Positions 11,110 through 23,530 of a stretch of 64,000 bases of DNA are shown in pieces. The stretch is from the NCBI RefSeq assembly GCF_034190915.1, contig NW_026947488.1, positions 8,380,501 to 8,444,500 on the forward strand. The letters are read 5' to 3'. How positions within the stretch are numbered: the stretch's first letter is position 1; each line of letters begins with the position of its first letter. The translations under genes and the position numbers were made by a program. The notes below the pieces were generated by a model. It was not told where the DNA came from, ran no database searches, and worked only from the letters and a program-made list of their open reading frames with translations. This DNA comes from Cavia porcellus (lineage: Eukaryota; Chordata; Mammalia; Rodentia; Caviidae).

Positions 11110-11605
11110 CTAAGGACCAAATAAACAGCATAAAACAGAGAGCAGAAAGAATGAAATAAAGAAGGAAGCCACAAAGGGCCAAGGGATGTATGCTTCCTAG
11201 GAAACAAAGCTAAACGTTCCTAGTTAGGAGGATGACTGGGGTACCTAAGGCAGAGAAAAGCTGTGGTTAAATGAACAAGGCTATAAACGGGAGGAAACTA
11301 ACTCATAAACCCTGTGAGGAGGCAGATTATGATTCTTTCAAAAGCTCTGAGGATTTGACCTTTGCTCTAAGTGACCCAGGAAACCTGTGGAATTTTGTAC
11401 AGAGAGGTAACATGAGCTGACATGGATTTTAAAAGAATTGCACTGTCCATATTGAATATCAACCAGCAGTGAGGCAAGAGGCAGAATTATCGGGTGAGCA
11501 GACAGATGCTTAAACAACCTGAGGAGAGAGGGTGGCAGCGTGAACAGAGGCAGTATGGGAAGTGGTACAAAGAAAAAGGATTCCGGATGCATTTTGAAGG
11601 CAGAG
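11110..11605 (-). mobile_element. L2 LINE, antisense, second part
   Basis: Continues the L2 from 10844. Phrases gctctaagtgacccaggaaa, gtaacatgagctgacatgga, ttttaaaagaattgcactgt and gattccggatgcattttgaa follow the antisense L2 ORF2 order. The two parts together span about 0.8 kb of L2. Confidence 0.65.
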
Positions 11606-12461
11606 CTGCAACCCAATAAAAACAGAGAAAACAAGTATAACTCCAAGAATTTGGAAGACTAAAATGCATAGCGTATTGGTCAGTGTGTACATTATTTGAC
11701 ACTCTGATCCTTCTGTTGCTATAATCAACTTGCTTCCCAATCACACAATGTGTGGCTTGCAAACAGTACTTCACCCTGATCCTGTCTGGAAATCAACTAC
11801 AAACTCCCTTGCTTGAGGTCAAGTGCCCTTGGCTGCAGTGTATGTTACATGCTTGGTTGATGGGGCTTCATGGATAAACATCCAGCCACCCACTCCCAGA
11901 GGAACCTTTCCAACTGCAGAGTTCCCTGTGAGGACTCTGTGGAGCCCTGTGCTGGATTTGCCCAGTCATCATGGCCCTTAGCTCCTTCCTGGAAGTCCCT
12001 AAGGCTTCTTCCTCCCAAAAGTCTTTGCCAAAGCTCATGCATGTAAAGATTTACGCAGTCACCCACACTCTTACCAAATAAATCAGCTCACATCAGTCCC
12101 CAAAGCCCTTCCCCATCACAGCCTACATCAGGCAGAGCAGCCACAGCCTTCTCTGTGGTGATTCCTTCCGTGTTCACATTACACTCTTTCTTATTTAGTT
12201 TCCTCCTCTTTTTTGATATTCTGTACCTGAGTACAGTTTCAGCTCAACCAAAAACCAGTTTAGACCAGCTTCTCCCTGTTACCAACCTCGCCCCTTGGTT
12301 CTCTTCTCTGTTTAATGGTCATCTCCCTTTAGAGCCTGTTTCCCAGAATGGGTTTAGTCTGCAGTAGGTTTGAGATACAGGATGAACAGGTTTAGGTGGC
12401 AGAATTGTGAGTGTAGTCAGGGAAGACATTATAGTGTGGCATTATAGACATTGTAGACATA
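11606..12461. other. Unassigned DNA
   Basis: No coding or repeat feature recognised. It ends at the 5-bp site before the MaLR LTR. Confidence 0.45.
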
Positions 12462-12805
12462 TGTCATGGTTTATCTCTGTATCCCCCAGGCCTCATGAGT
12501 TTGCATTGTGTATTTGTGATTGGTTCATTGTTTAGTGCTTGGATTGATGGTTGTCAGTGCTCCACCCACATAGGGGTGGAGCCAAGATGTGATGTAATGG
12601 CAGGAAGAAGGTGTGTCTTGCTCTTTGCTGGTTCCTGTTTGCTGTTTGCAGCCACCATGAACTGTGGCCCAGCCATGCCTGCCTGCCTTGGAGCCAACTG
12701 AGTGTGGACTGAAACCTCCAAAAACTGTAAGAAATAAACCTTTCCTTTCCCCACTTTGGGCTTCAGGTATTTTGTCTCAGCGACGAGTAAAAAGTGACTA
12801 AGACA
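12462..12805 (+). mobile_element. MaLR solo LTR
   Basis: The 344-bp element begins TGTCATGGTTTATCTCTG and ends gactaagaca. It is flanked by acata (12457-12461) and atata (12806-12810), a 5-bp duplication with one change. It shows a full MaLR layout: cccccaggcctcatgag near the start, gccaccatgaactgtgg, ggagccaactgagtgtggac, AATAAA in aagaaataaacctttcc, and the cagcgacgagtaaaaag end. It is the cleanest LTR of this family in the window. Confidence 0.85.
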
Positions 12806-12817
12806 ATATATAAGGTC

Positions 12818-12925
12818 CACCATTTATTGAATATTTGTTATTTATAGACACTTTGCCTAGTATTGTATTTGGAGCAAAAACATGGAAGAAAACAGAATAT
12901 CACCTACACTCCCAATCACTCTGCT
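12818..12925 (-). mobile_element. L2 3' end fragment, antisense
   Basis: Contains catttattgaatatttgtta and cctagtattgtatttggagc, the antisense L2 terminus, followed by aaaacagaatatcacctaca. Confidence 0.5.
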
Positions 12926-13099
12926 ACAAAGTACTCTCCAGCAAACAACTTCAACAGTTTGGTCCTATTTGGTAAAATCTGCCTTCTCTTTTTTAAAGGT
13001 CCTTTAATTACATATTTCCAAGGTACCAGTAATTTGCAATTAGAAAATGCATTCCACTTACAAATATGCAGTTTGTAGGTATTCTGGCACTTATCTGTC

Positions 13100-13400
13100 C
13101 TATTTAATAAACATTAGTTAAATATTTGGATTTTTGATAAATTCGTAGCTGAATGGATAGATAAAAGAAATATTAACAAATAATAGATGAATGAGGTATG
13201 ACTCATGCAAAGGCATGGGGTAGGACAGAGAAAGGCACACCACGAACAATGAAACAGTTCAACACAAAGAATCAAGTAGTGAGCATTAAAATGCAGCATG
13301 GGATGAACTGGACAGTAGGCTGTGCTTTGATTATGATGGGTTAGATTTCAAGTCTGCTAATTTCTTATTAAAAGCCAAAGAGACAGCAATCAACATCTAT
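13100..13400 (-). mobile_element. Probable continuation of antisense L2
   Basis: Phrases catgcaaaggcatggggtag, gcagcatgggatgaactgg and gatgggttagatttcaagtc follow the order of the antisense L2 body, in line with 12818-12925. Strongly diverged. Confidence 0.4.
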
Positions 13401-16400
13401 TAAATAATGTTCAGGTACAGTGATTTACTGGCTTAGCAGACAGTGCTTTTTAATAGACAAACAGAAAAAAAAAAATCAATCCTTAGGAAAGGAACAAAAG
13501 AGTGAAACCAAAGAAAAATTGAAGCTCAAATATAGAGCTACGCAAAATAATGACTGTTAGCCGCATTTGCAGTAAAATTAATATTTTAAAAATCAGTTTC
13601 ACAGCCATATTGTCTGCATTGGAGATTCCATAGAACATTCCCACAGTCGCAGAGAGTTAGTTCTCCTGGAGAATGTTGGAATAGGTACTGCCTTCTTCCT
13701 CAATAAGAAGTCTTGTTTGTTGTCTAATGGATCATTCAGGACAATTTTGGTTGCCGTAACAGAAAACAGCTTCATTTGGCAAGTAAAAACTACACGCTAC
13801 CTGACAGATTCAGTGACTTCTGTTCCGTGCAGCTGTGGACTGCTATCCACAATGGTTCTCTGGTGCTTCTCTCTCTTGTTCCTCTTCTTTTCTTTCATTC
13901 TTCTTCTCTTGCTGATCAATTCTGTGCTCCATTCACAGCCCAGTGTCTGACCTTTTGGAAAAAAAAAAAATTCAAAGTTTCCAGGAGAGAACTTTGCTCA
14001 TCCTTGCCGGGTCTCACGATGGGCCTTGGTCAAATTAGTTGAATTTGGATGTGGAAAAAACAGAAGGCAGAATGTTACTATAGAGACCCACCTGCCTGAA
14101 AGCTATCTCTGACGGTTTAGCTGGCAGATAACATTAACATTCCCCAAACCTGAGTTAACAATATCCTTCCAGTGTGTTTTACTTTATGTCTATGGCTTCT
14201 CGTTTTCATGGTTGAAATACCAGTGTGATTTGCTGTGGTGTGAGTCATTGCATATACATCAAGGGGGAAATAAGGCAGGTTCATAAAGAGTCTATGTGTA
14301 CAGTTGCAGGCAGAGCTCAGGGAAGCCACAGAGAAGCTACAATGGATAATGAACAAGTCGAGGCTTGGAATGAGAGGATCTCCATTAGCACTGTGGGCTG
14401 GAAGGAGACCTAGGAGGAAGAAGAATCCTGGCACTGGAGAGAGGCCATGCTATACAAAAAACCCTGCCTGATGGGATTCCTGCTTTACAACAGAAAGCTG
14501 TGTCACTTCCAATCCTGGCAAGCAGAGAAGTGAAATAAATATGCCACCACCACTCCCTTTCCATCTTGGATCTGCTAGGCATTACCCATTAGTTGATTCC
14601 AACTATCAGCCAGAGGGTAAGAGAACATGTTTATTCCCATACCAAAGAACCAAGGGATAGATCTAGCTTAATGAAAACAGCTAATAACTAATCTAGGAGA
14701 GGCAGGCAAATGGATACTATCACACACCCCAAAAGCCACTCTATAAGATGGGGCACACTGCGTGGGACAACTAGATAGGACTTCCTTTGTCCTCTGACAA
14801 CCTAGAATTTTAGTTTTTCAGCTGCAGCCTCTATTGAGAAGTAAGTTTCAGGTGTTTAGCTATATTTATTTTAAAAATAACATACTTCGAAAGTGCCATA
14901 TAGTTGAGCTTATCTGGAAAAAAAAAGCAGATGTGCAATAGATTTCATCTGCTCTGTATTATTTCCAGAAAATTACAGTTTTGCTCCTCTGTCTCCTTGG
15001 AATGAGCAAAGCAGACAATTGAGAGAGAAATCTGGTCTGTCTCCAATGACAGGGTAAGACATAGGCAAGGATGCTCAAGGGCAACCATACCTTACAACCA
15101 GAAAAGCTTTCTGGTGACAAATGAGTCCCGATCACTGAGCTGAGCTACAGATGCTCTTGTTTTTCTGCTTTTGTTTTCTGCTTTTTGTTTTTCTGTTTCT
15201 GTTTTTGTTTTTTGTTTTTGTCGTCTTTGCAGCTTGTGTGTTTTGCATGACATGTTAGTTCAGAGGCTTGCCTGCTCCCAGTGAGGAGAATTTAGTACGC
15301 CAACTCTTGACTCTAATAGGTAACCTAGGAGCTATATTTTATTTAGAGTTTTCAATTATGCTCTTCAGCCTTCCTCTGGGATTGTTGAAAGACTGATGGG
15401 GCAGTGACTGAGCATCATTAGAAGCTCAGCATCTGATGTGTGCTTGACCTGCTGCTAGTCCTGCTGGATGAGAAATTTGTGGTTAAGTTAAGTTTTGCAA
15501 AAAAGAAAATAGCTTTCTAAAAAGCAAAAGTTTTATTTCCTTTTAAAAATATTGCCTTGAGAGTGAAACTTTTCCTTTCCACTCTTATTCAGGAGGCCTC
15601 TTTTTCCGAACAAGATGCAGAAAGAGGAGCACCATGTGATTGGCAGGGCTTTCAGCTGCTGATAGGCACATCCCAATCCCAGGGTATCATGTGCCCTGAC
15701 ATTGGCCAGTGCTCTTTCCCACAACTATTAGCTCCTGAAGCTTAGCTAATATGTCCTGAACTATCAGGACACTCAAACTAATTCAGTGCTTGCCTTCCCT
15801 GAATCTATGTATGGTAAATATCAGCCACACTCATGGACTCAATACCTACCTGTCAGAGTATGATTTTAGGTATCTTCTTGTTGCTTTTATCTTGGTTTCT
15901 TCTACAATAAAGAAAGGAAAAGAACCTCAAGTTCCGTGTATTCAGAGCAGAACTCACAATTTTCCTAGTAAATTTGGGCTTAACTCAATATTTGTTTTCT
16001 CAGTAAATGATCTGAGTATTCTAGTGATGTTATTCAAAACCTAGGAATAAACTTAGAATCTTTTTGCTGTTACTCACCCTTTACCTTCTCTATACAGCTA
16101 ATTCAACATCAATTGCCATTACTTTTTGACAAACTATTTCCGGATTATTTTAGCTTCTATCTACTTCCATTGACAATACTCTGTTCAGTTATAATCATTA
16201 TTCACCTTGGTCGATTTCATGTCATGTAGAACTCGGAATGCTTCCTACCCTTCCAATACACCCTTCATTCTCAAACTCAGGGATCTTGTAAAAATCAAAG
16301 AAAATATTTCTAATCCTTTTTTCTTCTTTTCTCCCTCTCCTTCCATCTCCTTTTGCCCTTTCTATTTGGAAAAGATCTCCTTACTTCCTATAATCTTATA

Positions 16401-16899
16401 TTTTGCTCTTTATTTCTACAATATACAAACCATGCATGTAAATTGCATGTCTGATTTATTTCACTTAATATTGTGGTCGTGAGGTGTATCTGTGACCTAC
16501 AAAAGCCTAACGTTTATCTTTTCTTATGGCAGATTGATAAAATAAATGGGAAAAGAGCTTTTGCAAATGAGAAGAAAAAGAGGTAGAGAGAGCCAAGAGG
16601 TATGAAAGGGGAAGAGCACAAAAAGAATTAGCATGTGTGATGTACACATGCAAACCCCCTCTAATAAATGTAATAATAGTAAGTGTAACCACAACTTACT
16701 ATAAACATATACTAATAAAGAATTAAACTTTAAAAAAATCCCAAATATTAGCATATTAGAAAAATACTTCTCTACTGCCCTTAGTCTCACATTAAAAACT
16801 ATTTTTCATAGCTTGAAACGATCTCCATTACTTGTAATGATCAGACGAACCTTCCGTGTAGGCTGCAATGTCCCGTTTATCCTGGCCCGCCTACCTTGA
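13401..16899. other. Unassigned DNA, 3.5 kb
   Basis: No gene recognised. Contains a poly-A at 13960-13972 and a T-rich simple stretch at 15160-15225 (TTTTGTTTTCTG-like units). The ORFs here (up to 105 residues) show no domain, signal peptide with follow-on sequence, or conservation pattern. Confidence 0.45.
15160..15225 (+). repeat. T-rich imperfect tandem repeat
   Basis: Imperfect units of ttttgttttctgc and ttttgtttttctg give a low-complexity T/G/C tract of about 65 bp. Confidence 0.7.
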
Positions 16900-17290
16900 C
16901 ATTTGTGTCTTTGCTCATGTTTCCCTTCCTTCTTACCAACCAGCCACTTCAACCATGTTGTCTTTAGCTAGAGGCTCTTTGGACCTGCTATTCCTGCTAC
17001 CTAGACTACAGCTTTCTTCTTTCTCTCTTTATTTCAAGTTCGTCTTCTGAGACTTCAACAACAATGATCCACCTCTGTTTCAGGATCTTGTAAGAGTTCC
17101 CAATGGTTATTGCTGTACTGATCACAGTTGGAATTTTACCTTGTATCATTGTCCACAAACTCAGAGAATACAACTTTTGCATCTTCAGCCACGCGTCCTT
17201 CACAGGAACTCCCTGCTCTTCAGTTCTTTCATTCATAAAACAAAGATATAATATGCACTTTCCAGAACACCACTACTTATGGAATGAGAT
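16900..17290 (+). mobile_element. Possible L2 fragment
   Basis: Phrases ccaaccagccacttcaacc, gctctttggacctgctattc and ctagactacagctttcttc follow the L2 order of a 'ccagccac ... gcctttgcacctgctgttcc ... ctggaacgctcttc' type. Old and uncertain. Confidence 0.4.
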
Positions 17291-17985
17291 TCATCATTGA
17301 TAGAAATGTTCCTGAGTCATATGGAAGCATTCACTCATTAATGTCTCTGTTATTGTTGCTTCTGTTTTTTTTATAATCACTGTTCTCCAATGTGCTACCA
17401 TATGTAGACAGTGACCGTCCTACTTATCTCCAGAAGACTGGAAGGTTGAGTGGCTCTAATTTGGGTACTACACAAAGTATTCTTAAATTAGCTTTTCACT
17501 GCCAAATGAAACATTGGGCTTTACCATCACAGTCAATTGCATACTTTTGCAGAGTTCTGGCCATTGGTTTGCTTTCTAAATACTATTTAGTAGTACATGC
17601 ATTTCTCTTTCATGCTGGCAAGGTGGAATTCAATTAAAGCTTGAAACTTTAAAACAATGTTTTGTCCCTGAGTGAGAAAATCTACCCTGCTATTTAAAGC
17701 CCCTCATAACTAACAAACACAATCTTCCATCTAAAGGTATCTAACCAGTCCTGCCCACTGTGAATCATCAATGACATTTTCCAACTCAGTCATTATGTCT
17801 TCTTGGGAAACTTCTTGATGTTTCAAGCTCACACTAAACCATTTTAGGAGTGAATTAAGAAGGGTCAGTTACAAATTTTTAATTGTTTACTCTGATGGGA
17901 AAATTACTTTGGAAACATAATTGGCCCTCTGAGTGGGATGACTGAGAGGACAAAAAGGAAACATCAAGAAAGACCATGTACTAGA

Positions 17986-18440
17986 CTTTGATGGGAGGTG
18001 TTGATGGTCTTCCTGGATCTTATTTGCCAGGCTGGGAAGCCCATCATCAGTTGCCAGTATTGAGGGGTGGTCATAGCTCAAGCCAGAGTCCGCTTCTCGG
18101 CGGACTCTTCCAGGAGCTGTGTCACCTGGGAATGTCTGACAGGTTACTCTCCTTCTCCCCTAAGGGGAAGGGCACCTCAGCCCATGATTGATAGGAGCAG
18201 AGTGGGAGCCCAGCCCTCCTTTCTCGGACCGGGATCACCACATGGTTCTGCTCATGCCCTAGACTCCCTGGGGGTTCAGGCTGAACCTAGGCTACACCTA
18301 CAGCCTACATCTGTGTTGAGATTTCTTTTTCTGCACCATCTCACTCTCTTAACATCCTTAGATATTTCTTTTCAGTGCCCTCTCAGTAAATCAGAGCCTG
18401 CCTCAGATAAAACCTGAATAAAGCTGACCTATGTCCCCTG
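17986..18440 (+). mobile_element. LTR-like segment, family unknown
   Basis: This is a GC-richer block with a strong hairpin at 18088-18109 (arms gagtccgc and gcggactc around a short loop). It ends with an AATAAA in cctgaataaagctgacc. Layout and composition suggest an LTR remnant of ERVL or similar type, but I see no defined TG...CA ends or target duplication. The 116-residue ORF over it has no recognised domain. Confidence 0.3.
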
Positions 18441-18478
18441 AGATCATTTCATCCCACCATTCCAATACATCTCAGCAT

Positions 18479-18516
18479 AAAGAATAGACAATAAAAAAAA
18501 AAAAGAATAGACAATA
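18479..18516 (+). repeat. Duplicated 15-bp site around an A-run
   Basis: aaagaatagacaata occurs at 18479-18493 and again at 18502-18516, separated by eight A residues. This is the footprint of a target-site duplication flanking a poly-A tract with no body. Confidence 0.75.
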
Positions 18517-19794
18517 GCTCTACACTGATGCGTCCCACAAGGGGCTGTGATAAACACAAGCAAGAAAGCACAAGGTCAAGCTTGAATCTACCCAAAGCAG
18601 CTGCCTGCTGGCAACACATCAGCATGGCCTGGCTTTGGTGAGGTGAACCAGAAAATCTCCTCAACTTTAAGATTTGAAAACCCATATTGCCTAGAAGAGG
18701 AATGGCTGACAGCAAACCTAGCTACAGCGATTTCTGTGGTTCAGATCCTCCTTACGTGGCCTGGAGAAGTAGGCGTTGTCCCTGAGTAATTAAAAAAGCA
18801 AGACCAAAGGTGGCCATTAGGGACTATCTTAGCAAAAGTGTTTCCCAGATTGAATCTGCAGAAAACGATCATTCACAAAATGTGGCAGAGATGAAGAAAC
18901 TCTTGGTAAAAAGAGTGTCAACACTTTCAAAATGTAAGAACTGCAACAAGTGAAAAAATCAATGGAGAGCTATTTTTTAAGTCTTTGTGTTTGTAGGTGT
19001 TTAAAGATTCTGTCCCTGTGATAATGCCTCCAGCAACTTTTAATAAAAACAAACATCTTTCCCCAGCTGTGTTTTGAAATATATTTTTCATATATTTGAG
19101 CATATTATGATCAATTTAGCATAGCTTAGAATGTTTCCAAACAATGATTGCCAATTACTGATTTTGTTTTTCAGTTTCTATTTGTTATCCCACTAATCCT
19201 CAGTACCTTGAACATAGAAGCCTTAAAAAGCCGCTTGCAGAAAGCAGTCTTCCTGCCCTTAAGACCAAAGTCAAAGTCAAGCCTTGTTCCCTGGAGCCCT
19301 GTCAACAACTACACTGAATTAGGAGGAATAAAAACTATCAAAAGTTGCTAACCCCAGGGGAAACATTTTCTATATAAAGGGGATACTGGCAGATTTTCTT
19401 TGTATGTGTGTTTCAGAGCCACAGAAATTTAGTAAGAGTCATGGCAAGGAAAATAAATTCTAAGAGAGGATAAATAAATGAGAAAAACCAATGTGACTCT
19501 TAAGATAATGCTTAAAAAGCAATTATATCTAATTATTTGTTGAATGTTTAATTAGCTGGATTCTCCACTCCCTGGACTTTGCGTGGTTGATTTGCTTTTG
19601 TTACATCAGCCTCAGATCAAGTGTGTGTCTCTTGGGAGAGAGAATACTCTTGACCTTCAAGCCATTTTGTGTCTGTTCTACGAGAGCTTCTATGACACCA
19701 ATCAAACTCATCTCTGTACAGTTCTATTCCAGACAGCATCCATCTGTGTGCCTCACTAAGAATCACCTTCATGATTTTATTTTACTTTTCTTTC
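18517..19794. other. Unassigned DNA
   Basis: No gene or repeat recognised. Open frames are short and isolated. Confidence 0.45.
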
Positions 19795-20015
19795 ATTTTC
19801 TTTTTTAATTAAAAAAACAAATCAGAATAAAAGGATAGAAATGATACAAAATTTCAAAAAAAGTAGAGAATTAACACTAATTAATACATTGCATATTGTG
19901 GTCTTAGAAGTTGTTGTTCTGGTTACAAAAGCTAGGCAAAAAAGTGATCAGTGACAGCACAAACTGTTCTTTTTGATGAACTAACAGAGATAGTAGTATA
20001 GTTATCCACAAAAAA
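19795..20015. repeat. Unclassified repeat, copy 2
   Basis: Shares its A-rich run, ttgttgt block and aaactgttctttttgatgaa / gtagtatagttatc phrases with 6481-6830. It abuts an L1 fragment, so it may be part of an old L1-associated sequence. Confidence 0.4.
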
Positions 20016-20260
20016 TTAGGATTGGAAGTCCCACTTAATCCAGCTATTCCCCTTCTGCATATTTTCCCAGAAAAGTCGAAAATGTCATGCCACAGTGATA
20101 TGTGTAAATCCATGTTTATAGCAGCACAATTTGTAATAGCTAATTCTTGGAAACAAAATGCCCATCGACTGCAGAATAGAGAAGAATATATGATGTTTTA
20201 TACCATAGACTATTACTCAGTTATAAGAAAAAGGATAATCTTGAGACTTTGACTTTTCTT
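20016..20260 (+). mobile_element. L1 ORF2 3' fragment
   Basis: Encodes scraps of the L1 ORF2 C-terminus: NPAIPLLHIFPE, then a CHSDMCKSMFIAAQFVIA block and AHRLQNREEYMMFYTIDYYS. This matches the same region of the nested L1 at about 46980-47170. There is no intact frame and no tail. Confidence 0.8.
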
Positions 20261-21220
20261 GTAGTTGACTTCATGCCTAATATTCACAACAGAATCCAGT
20301 TCTTGGGAAGCGTACCCCAAATCCTTGACGGTTGAATAAAAAAAGAAATAGCCCTACTAGTTCGAAGCTCCACTGAGAAAAGCATTAGGTGTCTTATTCC
20401 ATTCATAGGCATCCTTAGGGCCTCAGTAAATGTTTAATAAATATTTGTGGGATAGATTAAATTATTCTGGACTTTGAGGAAAGAATGGATAACTAATATG
20501 GAGATCTCTATCCCTGAAGAAGTTGTTAAATCATGAACACTATTTGAAGTGGGACGTATTAAAGTCTCATTTAACGGACTAAGAAAAGTTCTGAATGAAT
20601 TTCCATGCTGAAATGAGATATATGTGCTTAGTTTTAATGATTAAATTACACATCACTTAAAGCCTGGATGTGTGCAACTGTAAATATTATTTAAAGTGAT
20701 CTGGTATCAATTTCATTTATTCTCACTTGAATATGGAATAAGGAAATATTGTTTGTGCTCAGATCTGCTTTGTGGTCTCCTGAAAACCTGCTTTGGGGTT
20801 CACCCTTGATGTCAGCTCTGTCACCTGTGCTGGCACAGTTGTATTATCTCAAGTTTCTACTATTTTTTCTCAGAAACAGATTATTTTGTGCTGCTTTTTC
20901 GTAGGCTCTGCTTCTTTAATTTTTACTAATTGACTCCTGTGGACCTTTTCTTCTTGAAGAACAGATCATAAAATGCAGAAATAACTGTTAAACCAAGGGT
21001 GACCTTGATCTGTTTGCATGCCTCTCCAGAAATCATTTTGTCCAGAGCAATTTATTTTCTCCAGTGGTTTCTTTCTTTATGTTCACTGAACAGAGGAATG
21101 ATTCAGCTCACTTTTACTGTTGTATTTAATTTTCCACCAGCATCTTGTCTAAGAATGTATCACTGTGCATGTAGCTCCCCAAAACTTCCTACAGAAAGTC
21201 ATGAAGTATTCCTAGGAAGA
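20261..21220. other. Unassigned DNA
   Basis: No gene recognised. A weak L2-like ending (aatgtttaataaatatttgt) lies near 20430. Confidence 0.4.
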
Positions 21221-21330
21221 AGAGAAGGGGAAAGGAGGAAGGGTGGGAGGAAGAGGAAAGGACAGAAAGGAGGGAAGAAAAAAAGAAGGAAGGAAGGGAG
21301 GAGAGAAAAGGGGGGGGAGAGAGAGACACA
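21221..21330 (+). repeat. Purine-rich GGAA/GAAA tract
   Basis: About 110 bp almost wholly of A and G with degenerate GGAAGGA units and a run of eight G residues near 21311-21318. The Lys/Gly/Arg-rich and Ser/Leu-rich open frames across it are low-complexity artefacts. Confidence 0.85.
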
Positions 21331-21979
21331 GCCCTGTGTCCGATGAGTGCAAATCTCAAAGCAGAAGAGCACAACTCAGTAGAGACTCTTGCAGGGTTTA
21401 TCAAATCATCATTCATACATTACCTGTTGGGGAAAAAATGGAAATCACTACTGTTTAGAAAGGAAAACTCCTATATCTTTAAAGAAACTAATTTACATCG
21501 TGGAAGATTTATTATCTCCCAACAGGTGAAATTTGACAAATTTTCATTTTTTTTTATCTCTGCCCTCTGAGAAGTATAGATGTGCTGGCTTTAACATGAA
21601 ATTAAACAGAATAAATCCAACACAACCACATTATTCTTGAGTATGTGAGTTTAGGCTCATTTACTTGTCAAGCTTCCTTGCTAAAGGACAAGTTAACAGC
21701 AATCCAGTTCTTTAACTGCCAAGTGACTAACCTGAAAATTTTGTCATCTGATGAAGAGTACTATAATTTAACCTCTGTCAGATACTATTGACAAAACCAT
21801 ATGGGAATGGTGTCCTAATTCTCACCTCGGAGGCAGTTTGGTCAATGTTAGAACAATATGTATTTAAGAGCCAATGAGTGTGTTCAAATTCCAGTGTAAG
21901 TCAAGTCAAAGAAGTCCCTTAACTACTTTGAGGTGTAGGAATTTTATTTATGAAGCTCAACAGTTCATTCATCCCATGA

Positions 21980-22035
21980 AAATGGGATGAAAATAAGAGA
22001 GATATGATTTATGAAAATAAGAGGGATATGATTTC
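21980..22035 (+). repeat. 24-bp direct duplication
   Basis: tgaaaataagagagatatg is followed directly by a second copy, tgaaaataagagggatatg. A simple local tandem duplication. Confidence 0.8.
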
Positions 22036-22139
22036 ATATGGGGAAGAAAAATGAAAGTTTGTCCCATTTCAGCCCTAATACAAATGACGTGAATGCGTTG
22101 AATATTTTCAATGGTTAACGTGGAGCCAGGCAGTGGTTT

Positions 22140-22310
22140 AGCTACTCTGTGTAGCATGTATTGCTTGGCCTTCAATGTAGCCCTGGAATGAAGGGGTCCC
22201 CATTCTCATTCCTGATCTAACACAGGTCCAGGAAGTCTCCTGTGACTCTGGAAGGCCTAAGTCACCATTCAGCACCCAGGTCCAGAAGCTGAAATTCTAA
22301 GCAGCTCTAC
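22140..22310 (-). mobile_element. Possible MIR, antisense
   Basis: Phrases such as catgtattgcttggcc ... cccattctcattcctgatct ... caccattcagcacccaggtc fall in the order of an antisense MIR. Weak. Confidence 0.3.
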
Positions 22311-22797
22311 TCAGGGTCTGTCTGCAGTTTCCATACAACATTGGTATTGACTTTATGGGCTTGCAAGGAGAAGGGAGAGGAAGGAGGAGAAAAAGAAGGG
22401 AAAGGGGCTGTGGGAGAGAAGGGTGCTGCCTCTGTTGCTGAGTGCCCATAATGCAATTCTGCTAGCCATGGCTTAGAAATAGCTATCGGAGAGGGACCGA
22501 TAAAGGCACAAATGTGGTTGGTGTTCAGAGGCTAGACTCATGCTGTGTGTCTTTCTTTCATCATGAGAAGTTCCTGCTCATGGAACAGTAAGGGGCAAAC
22601 CATAAGAAGCAGGCTGACACACAAGCCACGTAGTTACCTTCTACCATCCAAACAACTGGACAGTAGCAATGGTCAGCTCTCTCCTTCAGCTCTGAAGGGC
22701 TTCCTCTCTCATAGATAGCATGGTGCATGAGGCTGAACTGGTCAAGAGACTCACTATTCAGCCTCTCCACCACTGCACAGTCTGTCTACTGGTAAGC

Positions 22798-22798
<1 letters not shown>

Positions 22799-22849
<51 letters not shown>

Positions 22850-22856
22850 CTCCCCC
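22799..22856 (+). repeat. (TC)n dinucleotide microsatellite
   Basis: About 24 uninterrupted CT units followed by C-rich ccctccccccc. All pyrimidine on the plus strand. Confidence 0.97.
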
Positions 22857-23399
22857 CCAGCCTGGACAACTCACAACTCGGTGCCTACCATGAAGTTCTT
22901 TCTCGAGTCACCCCATCTCTCATTACCTATATAACCTCTTCTGGTGCACAACATATTGCTTGCAACCTTTTTCTTTGGTTGTTTGAAGCAATTAAAGCTT
23001 ACCTTCATTTTCCACACTACTGTAAGATACTCAGGCTTTGAGATTGTAACTTACAGTTTCATGTTCACAGCAGTGATTCGAGAATGATGCAATATGATAG
23101 CTACACAATTATATTCTCAGTCAGTTGAATTATAAAAACAAAAAACCCATATTGGACACACACAAACGCAAAGTAAGGCCCAAATACTCTGAAGTCATAA
23201 TATTATTCCTAGTGACTAGTAACAATCACATTGGTATAAATTTTGGAAATTATTCTTTTGAATATTGATAGCTGGTATACATTACAGCTAAATAAATCAA
23301 TAAAAGCATCCTCATCATGGAAAACATTATTACCTTGTAGAATATAAAGAAGCATTTGCTTAATACATTGTACTTATTCACGTTCTTTCAATAAAATGT
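22857..23399. other. Unassigned DNA
   Basis: No gene or repeat recognised. Confidence 0.45.
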
Positions 23400-23530
23400 T
23401 GTCAGGCAGCTCTGTAGTAGGTAACGCAGAAGTGAAAGCATTAGTCCCTGTTCTCAATTTCGTATTAAGCAATGAAGACAGGCACAGAAATGAAAATAAA
23501 CAAGAATAGTTTACTCTGTGATCACTTTGA
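23400..23530 (-). mobile_element. L2 fragment, antisense
   Basis: cagaagtgaaagcattagtcc, ctgttctcaatttcgtatta and agaaatgaaaataaacaaga follow the antisense L2 order (a 'cagtgaacaaa ... ccctgccctcatgg ... gacaataaacaa' pattern). Confidence 0.5.

Noticed and set aside
13720..14040. Possible antisense MaLR LTR (ttgccgtaacagaaaacag)
   Set aside because: The opening phrase fits, but the rest did not follow the order seen in other copies.
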